NCBI GenBank assembly: GCA_027577595.1
Contig: JANBRJ010000148.1
Location: 1-23,997, forward strand
Length of the DNA stretch: 23,997 bases
From: Coemansia sp. RSA 487
Taxonomy: Eukaryota; Kickxellomycota; Kickxellomycetes; Kickxellales; Kickxellaceae
Direction: 5' to 3'
Part shown: piece after piece, positions 7,106 to 16,731 of the stretch
How the letters are laid out: every line of letters begins with the position of its first letter
Position numbering within the stretch: position 1 is the stretch's first letter
The notes under the pieces: generated by a model
What the model was told of the DNA's origin: nothing
Database searches by the model: none
Seen by the model: the letters and a program-made list of their open reading frames with translations, nothing else
Program-made: the position numbers and the translations under genes

Positions 7106-8368
7106 CTATTGGGCCTGGCATTCAGGCACTGCGTTTCCATGCATGCCAGTGTAGTTTGATTCATATTCGTCGTCGTCGTCATAGTACTGACGGCGAGATG
7201 ATTCCTTTTGTTTTGTACGCGATTCAAAGACTTGTTCTGGCAGAGAGTGCGCGACCGATACTTCAATATCAGCGTCGTCTGATGTTACCGGTGTGTCGTT
7301 TGGCCGGCAGGTAGAAGGCAGTAGCCTCCTGAGCTCAGGATCTGGGTTCCAGCCCTTTTCGGGGAACTTGATGCTAACTTTGATAAACAGATCGCCCCGA
7401 ACACGAGGGGACTGCTCGCGCGGCATGCCTTCATTGTTGATGCATAGGAATTCGCCGGGATGCAAAATGCTGTCCTTGTGAGAGACCATTACCAAGCGGC
7501 CGTCTAGATGTGTAAAAAGCACTCTGGAGAACCCACACAGGGCTTCAGCTAGATCAATCTCGGCACTCGCAATTAAGTGATCTCCGGATCGTGTAAATGT
7601 GCTATGTGGTTTTTGTTGCAGAACAAATACAAGATCAAGAGGTTCTTTCGTGCCCGGGCTTTGGTCTCCTTTGCCCTTAAGCACGATCTTCTGGCCGTCG
7701 GCCATGCCGGGATCGATCTTTATCTCAACGGACTCATTCTGCTTTTCCGTGCACGATCCTTTGCATTTGCGACAGAGATACTTTTCTGGAACGACCTTTC
7801 CTGTTCCCTTGCACCGCTGGCATATCATCATTTGATGCGTGAAATGGACTGGCCCCACTTTCCTAGCCGCCATCCGGCTACCCTTGCCACCACACTCCAC
7901 ACAATCCTTAAATGCCTTCTTCTTGCCACCCAATCCCTTGCAGCGTCCGCATGGAACAGAGCGTTCGAGCTTCATTCGCATCTTTTTTCCGCGAAACAGT
8001 TCTTCAAGCGAGACACTCAACGGATGCTGCTCTACTCTTGGTTCCCGCTGTGGCCCACTACCACTGCCACTAGCACCGAACATACCTCCGCCAAACATCT
8101 CCGCATATATGTCGTTCATGTCAAACTCGCTTCCGTACATTTCTGGATCTGGCTGGCCGGTAGCTCCGTATTGATCGTAGAGCGCTCGCTTCTCTGGATC
8201 GTTAAGCGTCTCGTATGCATGGCTGATCTCTTTGAATAGTTCTGCACCCTCAGAGTTTTTGTCTGGATGGTATTTCATTGCAAGGCGACGGTATGCGCGC
8301 TTGATCTCGGCATCGGTGGCAGTCTCGTCGAGCTCCAAAACTTCATAGTACGATCGCATAGTAGACAT
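7106..8368 (-). CDS. Class A (type I) J-domain co-chaperone of Hsp70, Ydj1/DNAJA type
   Basis: 420 residues, close to yeast Ydj1 (409). It stimulates Hsp70 ATPase and delivers unfolded clients. The J domain (about 6-68) has the HPD triad at 34-36. A short Gly/Phe segment (about 78-111) follows. Four zinc-finger cysteine pairs start at C140, C156, C183 and C199; the last (CRKCKGSC) lacks the final Gly, as eukaryotic class A members often do. The C-terminal substrate-binding domains include GDLFIKVSIKFPEKGW. The protein ends in CQAQ, a CaaX box whose final Gln favours farnesylation, which suggests a cytosolic, membrane-tethered form like Ydj1 rather than a mitochondrial Mdj1. A TTTGCACAG just before the ATG may be a 3' splice site of a 5'-UTR intron. 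Confidence 0.93.
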   Translation of the reverse strand: MSTMRSYYEVLELDETATDAEIKRAYRRLAMKYHPDKNSEGAELFKEISHAYETLNDPEKRALYDQYGATGQPDPEMYGSEFDMNDIYAEMFGGGMFGASGSGSGPQREPRVEQHPLSVSLEELFRGKKMRMKLERSVPCGRCKGLGGKKKAFKDCVECGGKGSRMAARKVGPVHFTHQMMICQRCKGTGKVVPEKYLCRKCKGSCTEKQNESVEIKIDPGMADGQKIVLKGKGDQSPGTKEPLDLVFVLQQKPHSTFTRSGDHLIASAEIDLAEALCGFSRVLFTHLDGRLVMVSHKDSILHPGEFLCINNEGMPREQSPRVRGDLFIKVSIKFPEKGWNPDPELRRLLPSTCRPNDTPVTSDDADIEVSVAHSLPEQVFESRTKQKESSRRQYYDDDDEYESNYTGMHGNAVPECQAQ

Positions 8369-8905
8369 TGCCTGTGCAAAAAGAGAAGTATATAATAAAT
8401 AAAATTAAGTGGAGGATCCAAGAGAAGAGGCAAAGGAAAAATGAAGGCCTTCGAACCGTGTGTGTTTTTGAACCAAAAACAAAAAAAAAAAACTTTTTGC
8501 CATTTAAACAGCTTAAACAGTAATGCGATTGGTTGTTGTGGGTAGGCTGCGGCTAATATATCTTTTAACCTCTGTCCGATCAAATACGCTTGATCGTTAG
8601 GATCTAGTGGAGGACGGCGACAGCTGCTTACTTGGCCTGCGGTCAGATAATCTCATTAGGATAGCATTTGAGATCCAGAAGCACCCTTCAAAGTACTCCA
8701 GCGAGCAGGGTCGTATATGGATTGGGTTCGAAGTTCACAAACACCACAACGTCAGCAGCATTAAACTTTGAAGAATCGGGGGAACTGCCAAACTCGCAAC
8801 CTTTGTAGATTCTTGAGGTTTCTTTTATTAACGCAAAGAGAAACCCAGAATAAAAAAAATGTGAATATAGACTAAGAAAAAGAACAAAAATGTTGAATGT
8901 GTGTT
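8369..8905. other. Intergenic region between J-protein start and COX5 end
   Basis: 537 bp that must hold the promoter of the minus-strand J-protein gene and the 3' UTR of the minus-strand COX5 gene. TTTATT at 8824-8829 is AATAAA on the minus strand, about 80 nt past the COX5 stop, and is a likely poly(A) signal. An A-rich run lies near 8470-8490. I found no well-formed heat-shock element. An unexplained open frame lies at 8601-8771 (separate entry). Confidence 0.45.
8601..8771 (+). other. Unrecognised 56-codon open frame, possible exon or gene relic
   Basis: The plus-strand frame from 8601 to the TGA at 8769-8771 has a protein-like composition (GLRSDNLIRIAFEIQKHPS, GRIWIGFEVHKHH). It has no start codon of its own. 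A further 25 codons from an ATG at 8523 are in the same frame but are separated by the TAG at 8598-8600. That TAG could instead be the end of an intron (GTTAG|GAT). I do not recognise the family. It may be a decayed gene end or chance. Confidence 0.2.
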
Positions 8906-9644
8906 TTAGAAGAAGGTCTTGACAAAGCCCTTGCCCTTGTAGTCCTCTGACGAAATACCGCTGATAGGGTTCATGTTGCGCTGCTTTGCGTATTCGTTGG
9001 AGGCCTCCTGCCATTCCTTGTTCATCGTGCGGGGCTTCGGGACTACAGATTGAGCAAGCATTAAAAAACACACATGTACGGGCCATTAGCAAAACAAGCA
9101 GCCTGCTTATCGGCATTGCACAGCATAACACGCAACTACGTAAACACATGTTGTATAACATACCTGTGCTGCGCACAATCGACGAAATGGTAAGGCTAAG
9201 ACCAATGGTCGCAACAACGCCGATAAAGACCTTGGTGTTATCTCCAGGCTTGATGCGGGGACGGCGGTGGTTGTGGGGGCCATAGGTGGCATAGTAGACT
9301 ACATGAGAAAAAAGGGCAAAGCGCCATCATAAAGATAAGAAAATTGAACAGACAGGATACGATTTAGAGCATACAGAGATACGCGTCAAAAGGCACGGAA
9401 AACACATTGGAGAAAGCAAATGGCGAAATCATAAATAAAACTTACGGGCCTTCTTGTCTTCGAGGGACACTTGCTTCCAGTCGGCCTTCATGACGTCGTT
9501 GAGCCGCTTGACAACATCGTGCTGCTCCTCTTGGGACAGCTTGATAAAGTTCTGTTCAGCCTGGGGAAACACTGGTGCTGAGGCAGTCGATTGGAAACGG
9601 CGGCCGGAAAGTCTGGCAGAGCGGACAACAGCGTTGCGGAACAT
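8906..9644 (-). CDS. COX5: Cytochrome c oxidase subunit Cox5 (COX4 family), mitochondrial
   Basis: Three exons on the minus strand, 9446-9644, 9164-9298 and 8906-9042, with introns of 147 and 121 bp, give 156 residues. This nuclear-encoded subunit of complex IV sits in the inner mitochondrial membrane. The presequence MFRNAVVRSARLSGRRFQST is basic and amphipathic. The splice after KKA restores KKALYYATYGPHNHRRP, which matches the conserved Cox5a/COX4 block (KKAAWYVAFGPHGPR in yeast). One membrane span follows (VFIGVVATIGLSLTISSIV). The C terminus contains PRTMNKEWQEASNEYAKQRN and GISS, as in the family. All junctions are GT...AG and in frame. It is divergent from the deubiquitinase gene. Confidence 0.93.
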
Positions 9645-10391
9645 TTTCTTTTAAAACTTTCAGCCAAGTAGAGAAGAATCTAAATCACAAAATGTGAAGA
9701 GAAAGAAAGAAGGACAAAACGCAAAAAATTCTTTCAACAAATTCAAATCAGCAGAATTTTGCGACCACAAACAACTGAAACCAAGCTGGGAAAAGATATC
9801 GGACTGTTTGAAAAGAGGGGAAGAAAAGATGAGATCAACACATTCTCCCCTCACAAAAACACGCCATTAATTAGCAGAGCTTCAAATGCTTAAAGCCTAG
9901 AGCATAAAAATCTCAGCTATCGCTTGATCAGAAATGCTTTTTTTTTGCCTGATTTCATGCAGAATCCGATCTGATCTCCACAAGCCAGCTCGACTCAGCA
10001 AGCCGCAAAACGCCTCCACGATTTTTTCAGGCTTGCAAAAGTTCCCGAGACTTGCGCAACCAAGCTGAGGAGAGTCTACGGAAAAGAGCTGACACTCGCT
10101 TTCTCTTTTGCATTTGAATTTGTTTATATTTCTCTGCAGCTATTTATTTGCAATCTTTTGGACCAGTACTAGATTATCGGTTGGATTTCGACTAGCATTC
10201 GAATTATTTGCACAAAAAGCAAGTGGTGTTTACCCAGATACACTGCCAAAGGGGAGCAGGCTCAGCAGTAACCAATACGGGCTATACACAAAAGAAAGAT
10301 CCATATCATATACCTTTGTTCCACCCGCATAGGGATTTTCGCATAGGCCCTCGTTAAATTATAACAGACAGGACTACTCTAGCAACCGAAA
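9645..10391. promoter_or_regulatory. Divergent promoter region between COX5 and the deubiquitinase gene
   Basis: 747 bp between two start codons. The COX5-proximal half is A-rich on the plus strand. A CCAAT sequence lies near 10271, but it is over 600 bp from COX5 and about 120 bp from the other ATG, so a HAP-complex role is only a guess. A plus-strand frame open to 10332 (ending SYTFVPPA) has no ATG and no recognised similarity. It may be 5' UTR. Confidence 0.4.
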
Positions 10392-12688
10392 ATGACTCCG
10401 CCGCCTAGCTGGTCAGCGGTAGCAAAGGTACTTTCTTTTTTACTTTAAATGCAAACATTGCTGTGGAAAATGTTTTCTCTCCTATTCCGAATGGACCTTA
10501 CACTAATGCCTTTAAAGCGCTTTTTCTTCTTAATTCACTTTTGATGTTAATGTGTAGACTAACCTCCCACGGACAAAGGCTCCAGAAACACAGCAAAAAA
10601 CGGAAACACAGCCAAAACAAGCGTCACAGCATCATAGTCAGAATCAGCACCGGATACCACAAGCAAATAAGAAAACGAATACGAATGGGTCACAGGTGTC
10701 AAAAACAGAATACGCGGAGGGCATTCCCGTCCGTGAACTTGGATCGCAAATCTCTCGGAAGTCTATGAAGTTTGGAATGCTGGATATTACAATAGATGGC
10801 CCCACCGATGAAACATATCAGGTATATTCCCTTCCCCCTCCCTTTGCAACCATTCGATTCGGGGCGAGGAATGCTGCGGTACTTGCATTCTTTTCGTTCT
10901 TGCTTGATGAGGAGACATTGTTCTATTGTGCGTACACATGAGTGAGAAATACCAAGTATGTTTGTATTAACTCGTATTTATGAAACTTCCGCATTTCTTT
11001 ATATCGTTTTCCGATGTTTTGTAGGTTCCCTTTTCCATTCCACCAGATCCAGGTAATTATTGAAGTTTTTCTCTCTTTGCCGTTTCTGCTAGCCAAATGT
11101 GATGTTTTGGTGCTTGCTGGCCGTTCGTTTGGATATTATCTAATTTCATAATATTCTGTGTATTTATGTATAAATGTCGCTCTTTTACATTTCATTTGGC
11201 CCGTGTATAGAGTTCTGGGCAAGCTACTACATTGAGCGTCGTCGCCGGAAAGCAGAAAAGCGCAGCAAACGGACACAAACATCGGTATCACAGTATTTAG
11301 GGTCACAATCCCAAGCCAAACTTGAATCGGGACCAGCTGCTGCGCCCAAGCCAAAGGCATCGAGCTGGGCTGCACTGTTAAAGTCCGGCAGAAACAGCTC
11401 TGCGGCGAGCAGCAGTGCCACCAACGGCAATATAAACAACGATAGTACGCCTGGCCAAAACAAGTTCAAGTCGCTCCACGAGGCCCTCGAGAATTGGAGC
11501 GTAGCTTTCAGCTCGACTCCACTGCAGCCTAGGGGACTGGTGAATAACGGAAACATGTGCTTTATGAACGTCGTTCTGCAGGCGCTCCTGTACTGCGCAC
11601 CATTCTACAATATGCTGTGGAGCGTGAAGGAGAGTGTTGCATTTAGCTTCAACACCACAACACCGCTCCTTGAAGCGCTTATACAGTTTGTACACGAGTT
11701 TAGACACGACAAGACGCCGCTGGCGCAGCTAGAAACCGAGCTTGACGAGCCGTTTGTGCCTGAAAACGTATACGAGGCGTTGCGGAAGAAGAACGTGTTT
11801 CAGACGCTTCGCGGACAGCAGGAGGATGCGCACGAGTTTATGAGCTATCTTGTTGATGGCATTCACGAGGAAATGGCCAGTGTTATTCTGTCGCAGCACC
11901 ACACGCAAGCTACAAAGCCAAATACGGGGCCTTGCAGCAATCAGCCGCCTGCAACACAACCACTGGCCTCTGATAAGGATGCCGGCGGATCAGACTGGCT
12001 GGAGGTTGGACCAAAGAACAAGGGCATCCTTGTGCGCGACACCGGCCAGTCAGCAGCCAAAACGCCCATCACGCGCATCTTCGGGGGCGCTCTACGGTCG
12101 ACACTATCTGTGCCACAGGCTGTGGGCAGCGAGCACATCTACGCGCAAGGCGGCAAGCCGCCGCAAAGCTCGAATCGCGAGCCGTTTCGAGAGCTGTCGC
12201 TGGACATCTCGTCCAGCACCGTCGACACTATCGAGGAGGCGCTGGACGAGCTGGTTGCCCCCGAAACCATCGAGGGATACATGAATCTTCTTGGGCAGCC
12301 GGTGAACGTAACAAAGCAGTCGCTGTTTGAGAAGGCGCCGCCCGTGCTGGTTTTTTACCTGAAGCGGTTTGTGTTCTGCCACAACGACGGCGTGCAGAAG
12401 GTGCACAAGTTTATTGAGTATCCGCAGGTTCTGACACTGTCGCCAAAATGGTTTGCCCGAAGCGCTGAAGCGGCCAAGCACAAAAACGCAAGGTACAGGC
12501 TATGCAGCGTCATCTACCACCACGGATCGCACGCATCGGGCGGACACTACACGTGCGATCTGCTGCGCTCTGCAAACGAATGGCTCCGGTTCGACGATGT
12601 GGACATCGGGTGCTTAAGCTCTGTCGACGACGTGCTTGTTGAAAAGAATGACCGCACGGCATACATCCTTTTCTACACGATTTGCTAA
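10392..12688 (+). CDS. Ubiquitin-specific protease of the Ubp3/USP10 type
   Basis: Four exons, 10392-10427, 10558-10821, 11025-11052 and 11211-12688, give 601 residues. Each junction is GT...AG and keeps frame. The enzyme removes ubiquitin from proteins; Ubp3/USP10 members act in trafficking, ribophagy and stress granules, with Bre5/G3BP as a partner. The N-terminal about 200 residues are polar and low-complexity. The catalytic core begins at about 215 with the Cys box GLVNNGNMCFMN (C226). The QQEDAHEFMSYL helix follows, then a Ser/Gln-rich insertion. The His box is GSHASGGHYTCDLL (H555), with FDDVDI (Asp near 571-572). The GNMCFMNVVLQALLYC spacing and the VFYLKRF strand favour USP10/Ubp3 over other USPs. 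The first three exons are inferred from splice signals and open frame; exon 3 is only 28 nt. Confidence 0.88.
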
Positions 12689-12826
12689 CGGCGTTTTACT
12701 ATAAAGACTTTATTTCGGATAGACTTTTAATTGCAACGAGTTAGGCTGGCATCGCCAGACGCAGAGAAAAAGAAGGAAAAATAAAGAATCAGAAAGCAGG
12801 CAGGTAGACAAGATGGCCCTCACCGC
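12689..12826. terminator. Convergent 3' ends of the deubiquitinase and SPT16 genes
   Basis: Only 138 bp separate the two stop codons. AATAAA at 12780-12785 suits the plus-strand transcript. TTTATT at 12709-12714 (AATAAA on the minus strand) suits SPT16. The signals sit past each other, so the two mRNAs probably overlap here. Confidence 0.5.
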
Positions 12827-12872
12827 TCACCTTTTGCGTGCACGCTTGGCTGGGGCACGGCTGGCAGCAGCA

Positions 12873-12907
<35 letters not shown>

Positions 12908-15900
12908 GCGCCCGCGCTTCTCGTCATAGGCCTTTGCCTTTGCCTCAAGGTCGTCCCAGTCCTCGCCAGAGTCGTCGTCCTCGTCGTCCTCCATCGACTC
13001 GTCGCTCTCTTCGCCAAAGTCGGACGCTTGCGACGACTCGGACTCGTCTTCCTCAAAGTCGTCCTCGGAAACAGCAAACTCGCTCTCCTCCTCCTCGGAC
13101 TCGTCGTCTTCGGCGTCGCTGTCCTGCGCAAGGAAGGACCAGCCGCCGTCCTCGTAGAAGCCCGCAGGGTCCTTGTTGACGGTCTTCATGATCTGCGTCC
13201 AGTTGAGGTTGATCGGGCCCTCGGTGTACGCGAGGTTGACCGAGTCCAGCCACTCCTTGACGTTGTCCAGCTGCTTCATCGGCACGGTGTTGACGTGCAC
13301 CGGCGCGCGCTTGAAGTCCTTGAAGACAAACACCATGTCGAAGTTCTTCAGCCCAAACTGCACGCGCTCCAGATGCACAATCTCGACATCCGCCACGGTG
13401 ATGATGAAGAAGGGCGTGTCGCTGAGGTGCACAAGGCAGTCGACCGTGGGCTGGAGCAGCACGTTTGCGCGCGACGGCACGCCGCTGAATGCAACCTCGC
13501 GGAACGGCGTGTCCACCTCGACCTCGTGGTTGCTGGACTCCGCAATCCTGGCCGCAAACTCCTTGAACTCCTTGTTTAGCTTGCGGCGGCGGCGGCGCTC
13601 CTCCTGCTCGGCCTCGATCTCGTCCTCGTCGCCGTAGCGGATGCGGCGGCGGCGGTTGCCCGTCTCGTCGAATGACGCATCCGACGCCTCGCGGTAGAAC
13701 TGGATGTCCTGGATCTTCTTCTTGCCCAGCATGATCGGGTTCTTCAGGTGGACGTGGATGAGCACCAGAAGCTCAAAGTCGCACGGCTGGTAGAACAGGT
13801 GCCTGATGTTGTTGAACAGGATGTTGACGGCGGTGCCTCCGGCGCGGCCGGCAGACATGTACCGCAGCCCGTTGGCGTGGATCTCCAGCGCCGCAGGGAA
13901 CCGCTTGCCGTCGGCCACAGGGCGCATGAACACGTCGGGCAGGCGGTCGGGGCGCTGGCCGTGCACCGGAAGCAGCCTGTCCTGCTGCACAATGTCCGCC
14001 ATCTGCTGCTTCTCGGTCTCGCGCTTCACCTGGTCGCGCTTGAGCGTCGTGATGCTGTGGTAGATCTCGTTCATGCGCGCAACGTCCGTCGAGCGGAAGG
14101 AAAGCGACCGCACAAACGTGCTGCTCAGATCGCCGACAGGAAGGTTATCCTTCTTCCCGACGCCCTGGCCCGGCGACACCATGTTCAGCCGCAGATACAC
14201 GTACTCGCCTTCGTCGTTCTTGCTGATGTTCTTCAGCGTCGAAATGTGGAAGGGCACCGACATGCCGTAGATCGGAAGGATGATGGAGTCGGCGCGCTCG
14301 TCGACCAGGATCTTTCCGCTGCGCGCCTCGCGCGGAAGCGCCGTTTCGCGCTTGTAGCTTTCAAACTTCTTCACCTCGCGGGTCTCCTCGCCGTTGTCGC
14401 CGTCGTCGCCCGCAAAGCGTCTGCGGCCCTCGACAAGCAGCCTGTTCATGAGCTCCTTCTGGTGCTCGCGGCGCTTGCGCGTGCTCGACTCCTCCTCCTT
14501 CTCCTCGCTGCGGAACTTGGACGGGAGAATCGCCGATTTGCGGGTGGTCGGGCGCTGGTCGCTGGCCCCGTTCTCGCGCTTTGGCGCACGCTTTGCCTCC
14601 GCCGCCGGCTCCTCGTCGTTAAAAAAGAACGAGACGTCGTTGGGCTCCTTGCTGCACAACGTAATGACCTCGGCATCGCGCCCTTCTCTGATCACCACCG
14701 TGTCCAAAAGCTGGTAAGCATAGCTCTTCGACTGGCTGTCGGCCGCCTTTTCGTTGGTCATGTTCTCGAGCCCAAGGCGGAGGATCGCGACCATGTTGGG
14801 CTTCAGCGTCTCTTCGCTGCCAGGCTTGAGCTCGTTGACGCCATCGTTCATCTCAATGCCTGTAACCCAGCCGCAGTCCTTGCAAAAGTGGCTCTCCAGG
14901 TCGGGCCGGCGCTCTTTTACAAACTCGATTGCCTTGCCGTACACAGAGCCCATGGTTGCGCCAGCCTGCATCCAGCCAGGCATTTTCTTGTGGAGCTCCA
15001 GCAAGAAGCCATAGTTTCCTTCCTGCTCTGGCGTCGGGTCAATCATAAAGGTGCGCGAGATGGTGGCGTTATACATAAAGTAGCGTATGCTCAGGGTGCA
15101 CACGACTGTGCCGGCATGAAGCGGCGCTGAGCTCGACTCTGCGCTTGGTGAGAGGTTATACTTGCCGCCGCTCTGGACGCTAGGCTGGGCGGCCCATTCC
15201 GCCATTTCAAGCATGGGGATCTTGTTAAACAGGCGCTTGGCCAGCTTGTCGTTTGTCAGAACATTGGCGACCCTTTCCGCGATCTTCTCATTCGAGATGC
15301 TCTTCCCCTCGTCAAATGTCTTTGCCATCTCGTCAATAAAATAGTCCTGCATCGCGGCATTGCACATCGTCGCAGCTGCTGTTTCGCTCTTGATTTCGCT
15401 GTCCTCCTTCACTGCAAGGACGCTCGAGATAAACCGGCTTACGTTGTGCTCGGTAATGGCCGTCTTTTCCGCTGCATACATCGCGGCCCATTCGTCAACA
15501 AGCTTTCCATCGGTAGCGTCGCCTGCGATGACGCCCACAGAAGAGCCAGAGTCCTTAATCACCGATATAAGCCGGCTGAAGGTCCCCTTGTTTGTGTCAC
15601 TATCCTTCGCATGCACAAGGATCTCTATCGGCACGCCGTCAGCCCCCGACTGGAGTGGCTGGAGGATCTTTGCCTTCTTCTGACTAGCCAGGATGTAGAT
15701 CTTCTCTTTTGTGAAAAACATTAGCGTGTTTGGGAACTCGTAGCCAAGCAGCCACATCTGCGTAGCAATCGTCTTGGTATACGGTCTCTTTTCGTCGGCG
15801 CGGCCTTGCAAAACCAAAATGGATCCGACTTTCTGGCATTCAGCATAATCAGAAGCCTATACACCAATTAAAGAACAGAGTGCTTTTGTTAGATCAAAAT

Positions 15901-16040
15901 AGTGACTTGCGCTAAACCAAACGCGTAAACACTTGTGCACTATTCCTAGTCAGCCAAACAGAAATACGTACTTCCCATGATTCTAAGAGCCGTCTAGCTC
16001 TGCGATGGAACGCGGCTGTATCTAGCTGGACTTCAGACAT
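12827..16040 (-). CDS. SPT16: FACT complex histone chaperone subunit Spt16
   Basis: Two exons on the minus strand, 15972-16040 and 12827-15856, joined across a 115-bp GTACGT...TATAG intron, give 1032 residues (yeast Spt16 has 1035). With Pob3, FACT handles H2A-H2B and H3-H4 during transcription and replication. Exon 1 gives MSEVQLDTAAFHRRARRLLESWE, the family start. The N-terminal part has the inactive aminopeptidase-like fold (TKTIATQMWLLGYEFPNTLMFF, then DCGWVTGIEMND). The middle holds the Spt16/dimerisation and Rtt106-like PH domains (GQRPDRLPDVFMRP, NLNWTQIMK). The C terminus is a long Asp/Glu/Ser tract. A run of eight or so glycines and an Ala-Lys-Arg tail end it. The 3' half is very G/C-rich at third positions. 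The start at 16040 is favoured by the conserved MSEVQLD sequence. Confidence 0.96.
12880..12915. repeat. GCC/GGC trinucleotide tract encoding polyglycine in Spt16
   Basis: A (GCC)n run on the plus strand reads as GGC codons on the minus strand. It gives a glycine stretch between the acidic tract and the basic tail of Spt16. Slippage-prone, so its length is likely variable. Confidence 0.8.
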
Positions 16041-16731
16041 TATTTTTTTCCCCTTTGAACTCTAGTACGCAATGCAGCAGAGAAGAGCCGGTCTTGGATA
16101 CTCGACACAGATTCCTTAACGAAATAAAAAGTTATTGAAAGCAAAAGATAGGAGGAAGAAGGAATAAGGAAGAAAGTGCCTTGCAATTCAACAATGTCAC
16201 GAAGGAGACGAAAGAGTCGATAGAGAAAAGAAAGCCTTTCTTTTTTTTTTTCACTGGCGCTTTTTCGTCTCCTCTGAACTTTTGTTTACGCGTGCCATCC
16301 TAGGATGAGGGACAATTTAACCACGTTTTTTTTCTTAATCACAAGGCACAGATTATTGTGGCCAATTAAGATCCCAAAAAGTGCACTGCCATTTGTTGTT
16401 TTTTTTTTCTTTAAAAGCCAACCAATGGAACTGGCCAAATACTGCTTGAAGCGAATTTTTTTCTGCCTCTGAGCTTTCTCAGAGCTCTTCGACTCATCAA
16501 GAACGCGTATTGTGTTGTTGTCTGTGTCGCTTCTGACTTTGCAAGAAAGAAACTTTTTCTTTTTTTTTTCTATCCTATTTTTGCATTTCGCTCGCCTCCT
16601 TTTCTCTTCCGTGCTTCTCCCTATCAGACTTTTGTTCGTACTCTACTAGCTAGTCACCTGTTTCTCTGAAGCCAGCAGAAGGCCCGACCACTAAATCCTG
16701 CTGTCACTTAATCAACCTTCGAGCAAATACA
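16041..16731. promoter_or_regulatory. Divergent promoter region between SPT16 and the nucleoporin gene
   Basis: 691 bp between two start codons. It contains several T runs of nine or more (near 16240, 16330, 16405 and 16560), typical nucleosome-poor promoter tracts. CCAAT occurs at about 16362 and 16419. Pyrimidine-rich sequence (CTCCTTTTCTCTTCC) precedes the nucleoporin start. No RNA gene is seen. Confidence 0.5.

Noticed and set aside
7577-8239. 220-codon plus-strand open frame
   Set aside because: It lies opposite the J-protein gene and has no recognisable domain.
8440-8460. GAAGGCCTTCGAA resembling a heat-shock element upstream of the J-protein
   Set aside because: The GAA and TTC units are not at the required two-base spacing, so I do not call a site.
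8721-8740. GGTTCGAAGTTC resembling a tRNA B box
   Set aside because: The flanking bases cannot form a T stem, and no acceptor or anticodon arm is present upstream.
10108-10332. 74-codon plus-strand open frame before the deubiquitinase
   Set aside because: It has no ATG and no recognised similarity, and it lies in a promoter/5' UTR position. Too weak to call a gene.
12820-13131. Repeat-rich 103-codon frame in the SPT16 3' end
   Set aside because: It is another frame of the acidic tract and (GGC)n region; its composition is a by-product of repeated codons.
13748-15130. 460-codon plus-strand open frame
   Set aside because: It lies opposite SPT16, whose strong G/C third-position bias opens the antisense frame. 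Its translation is His/Arg/Leu/Val-rich with no domain.
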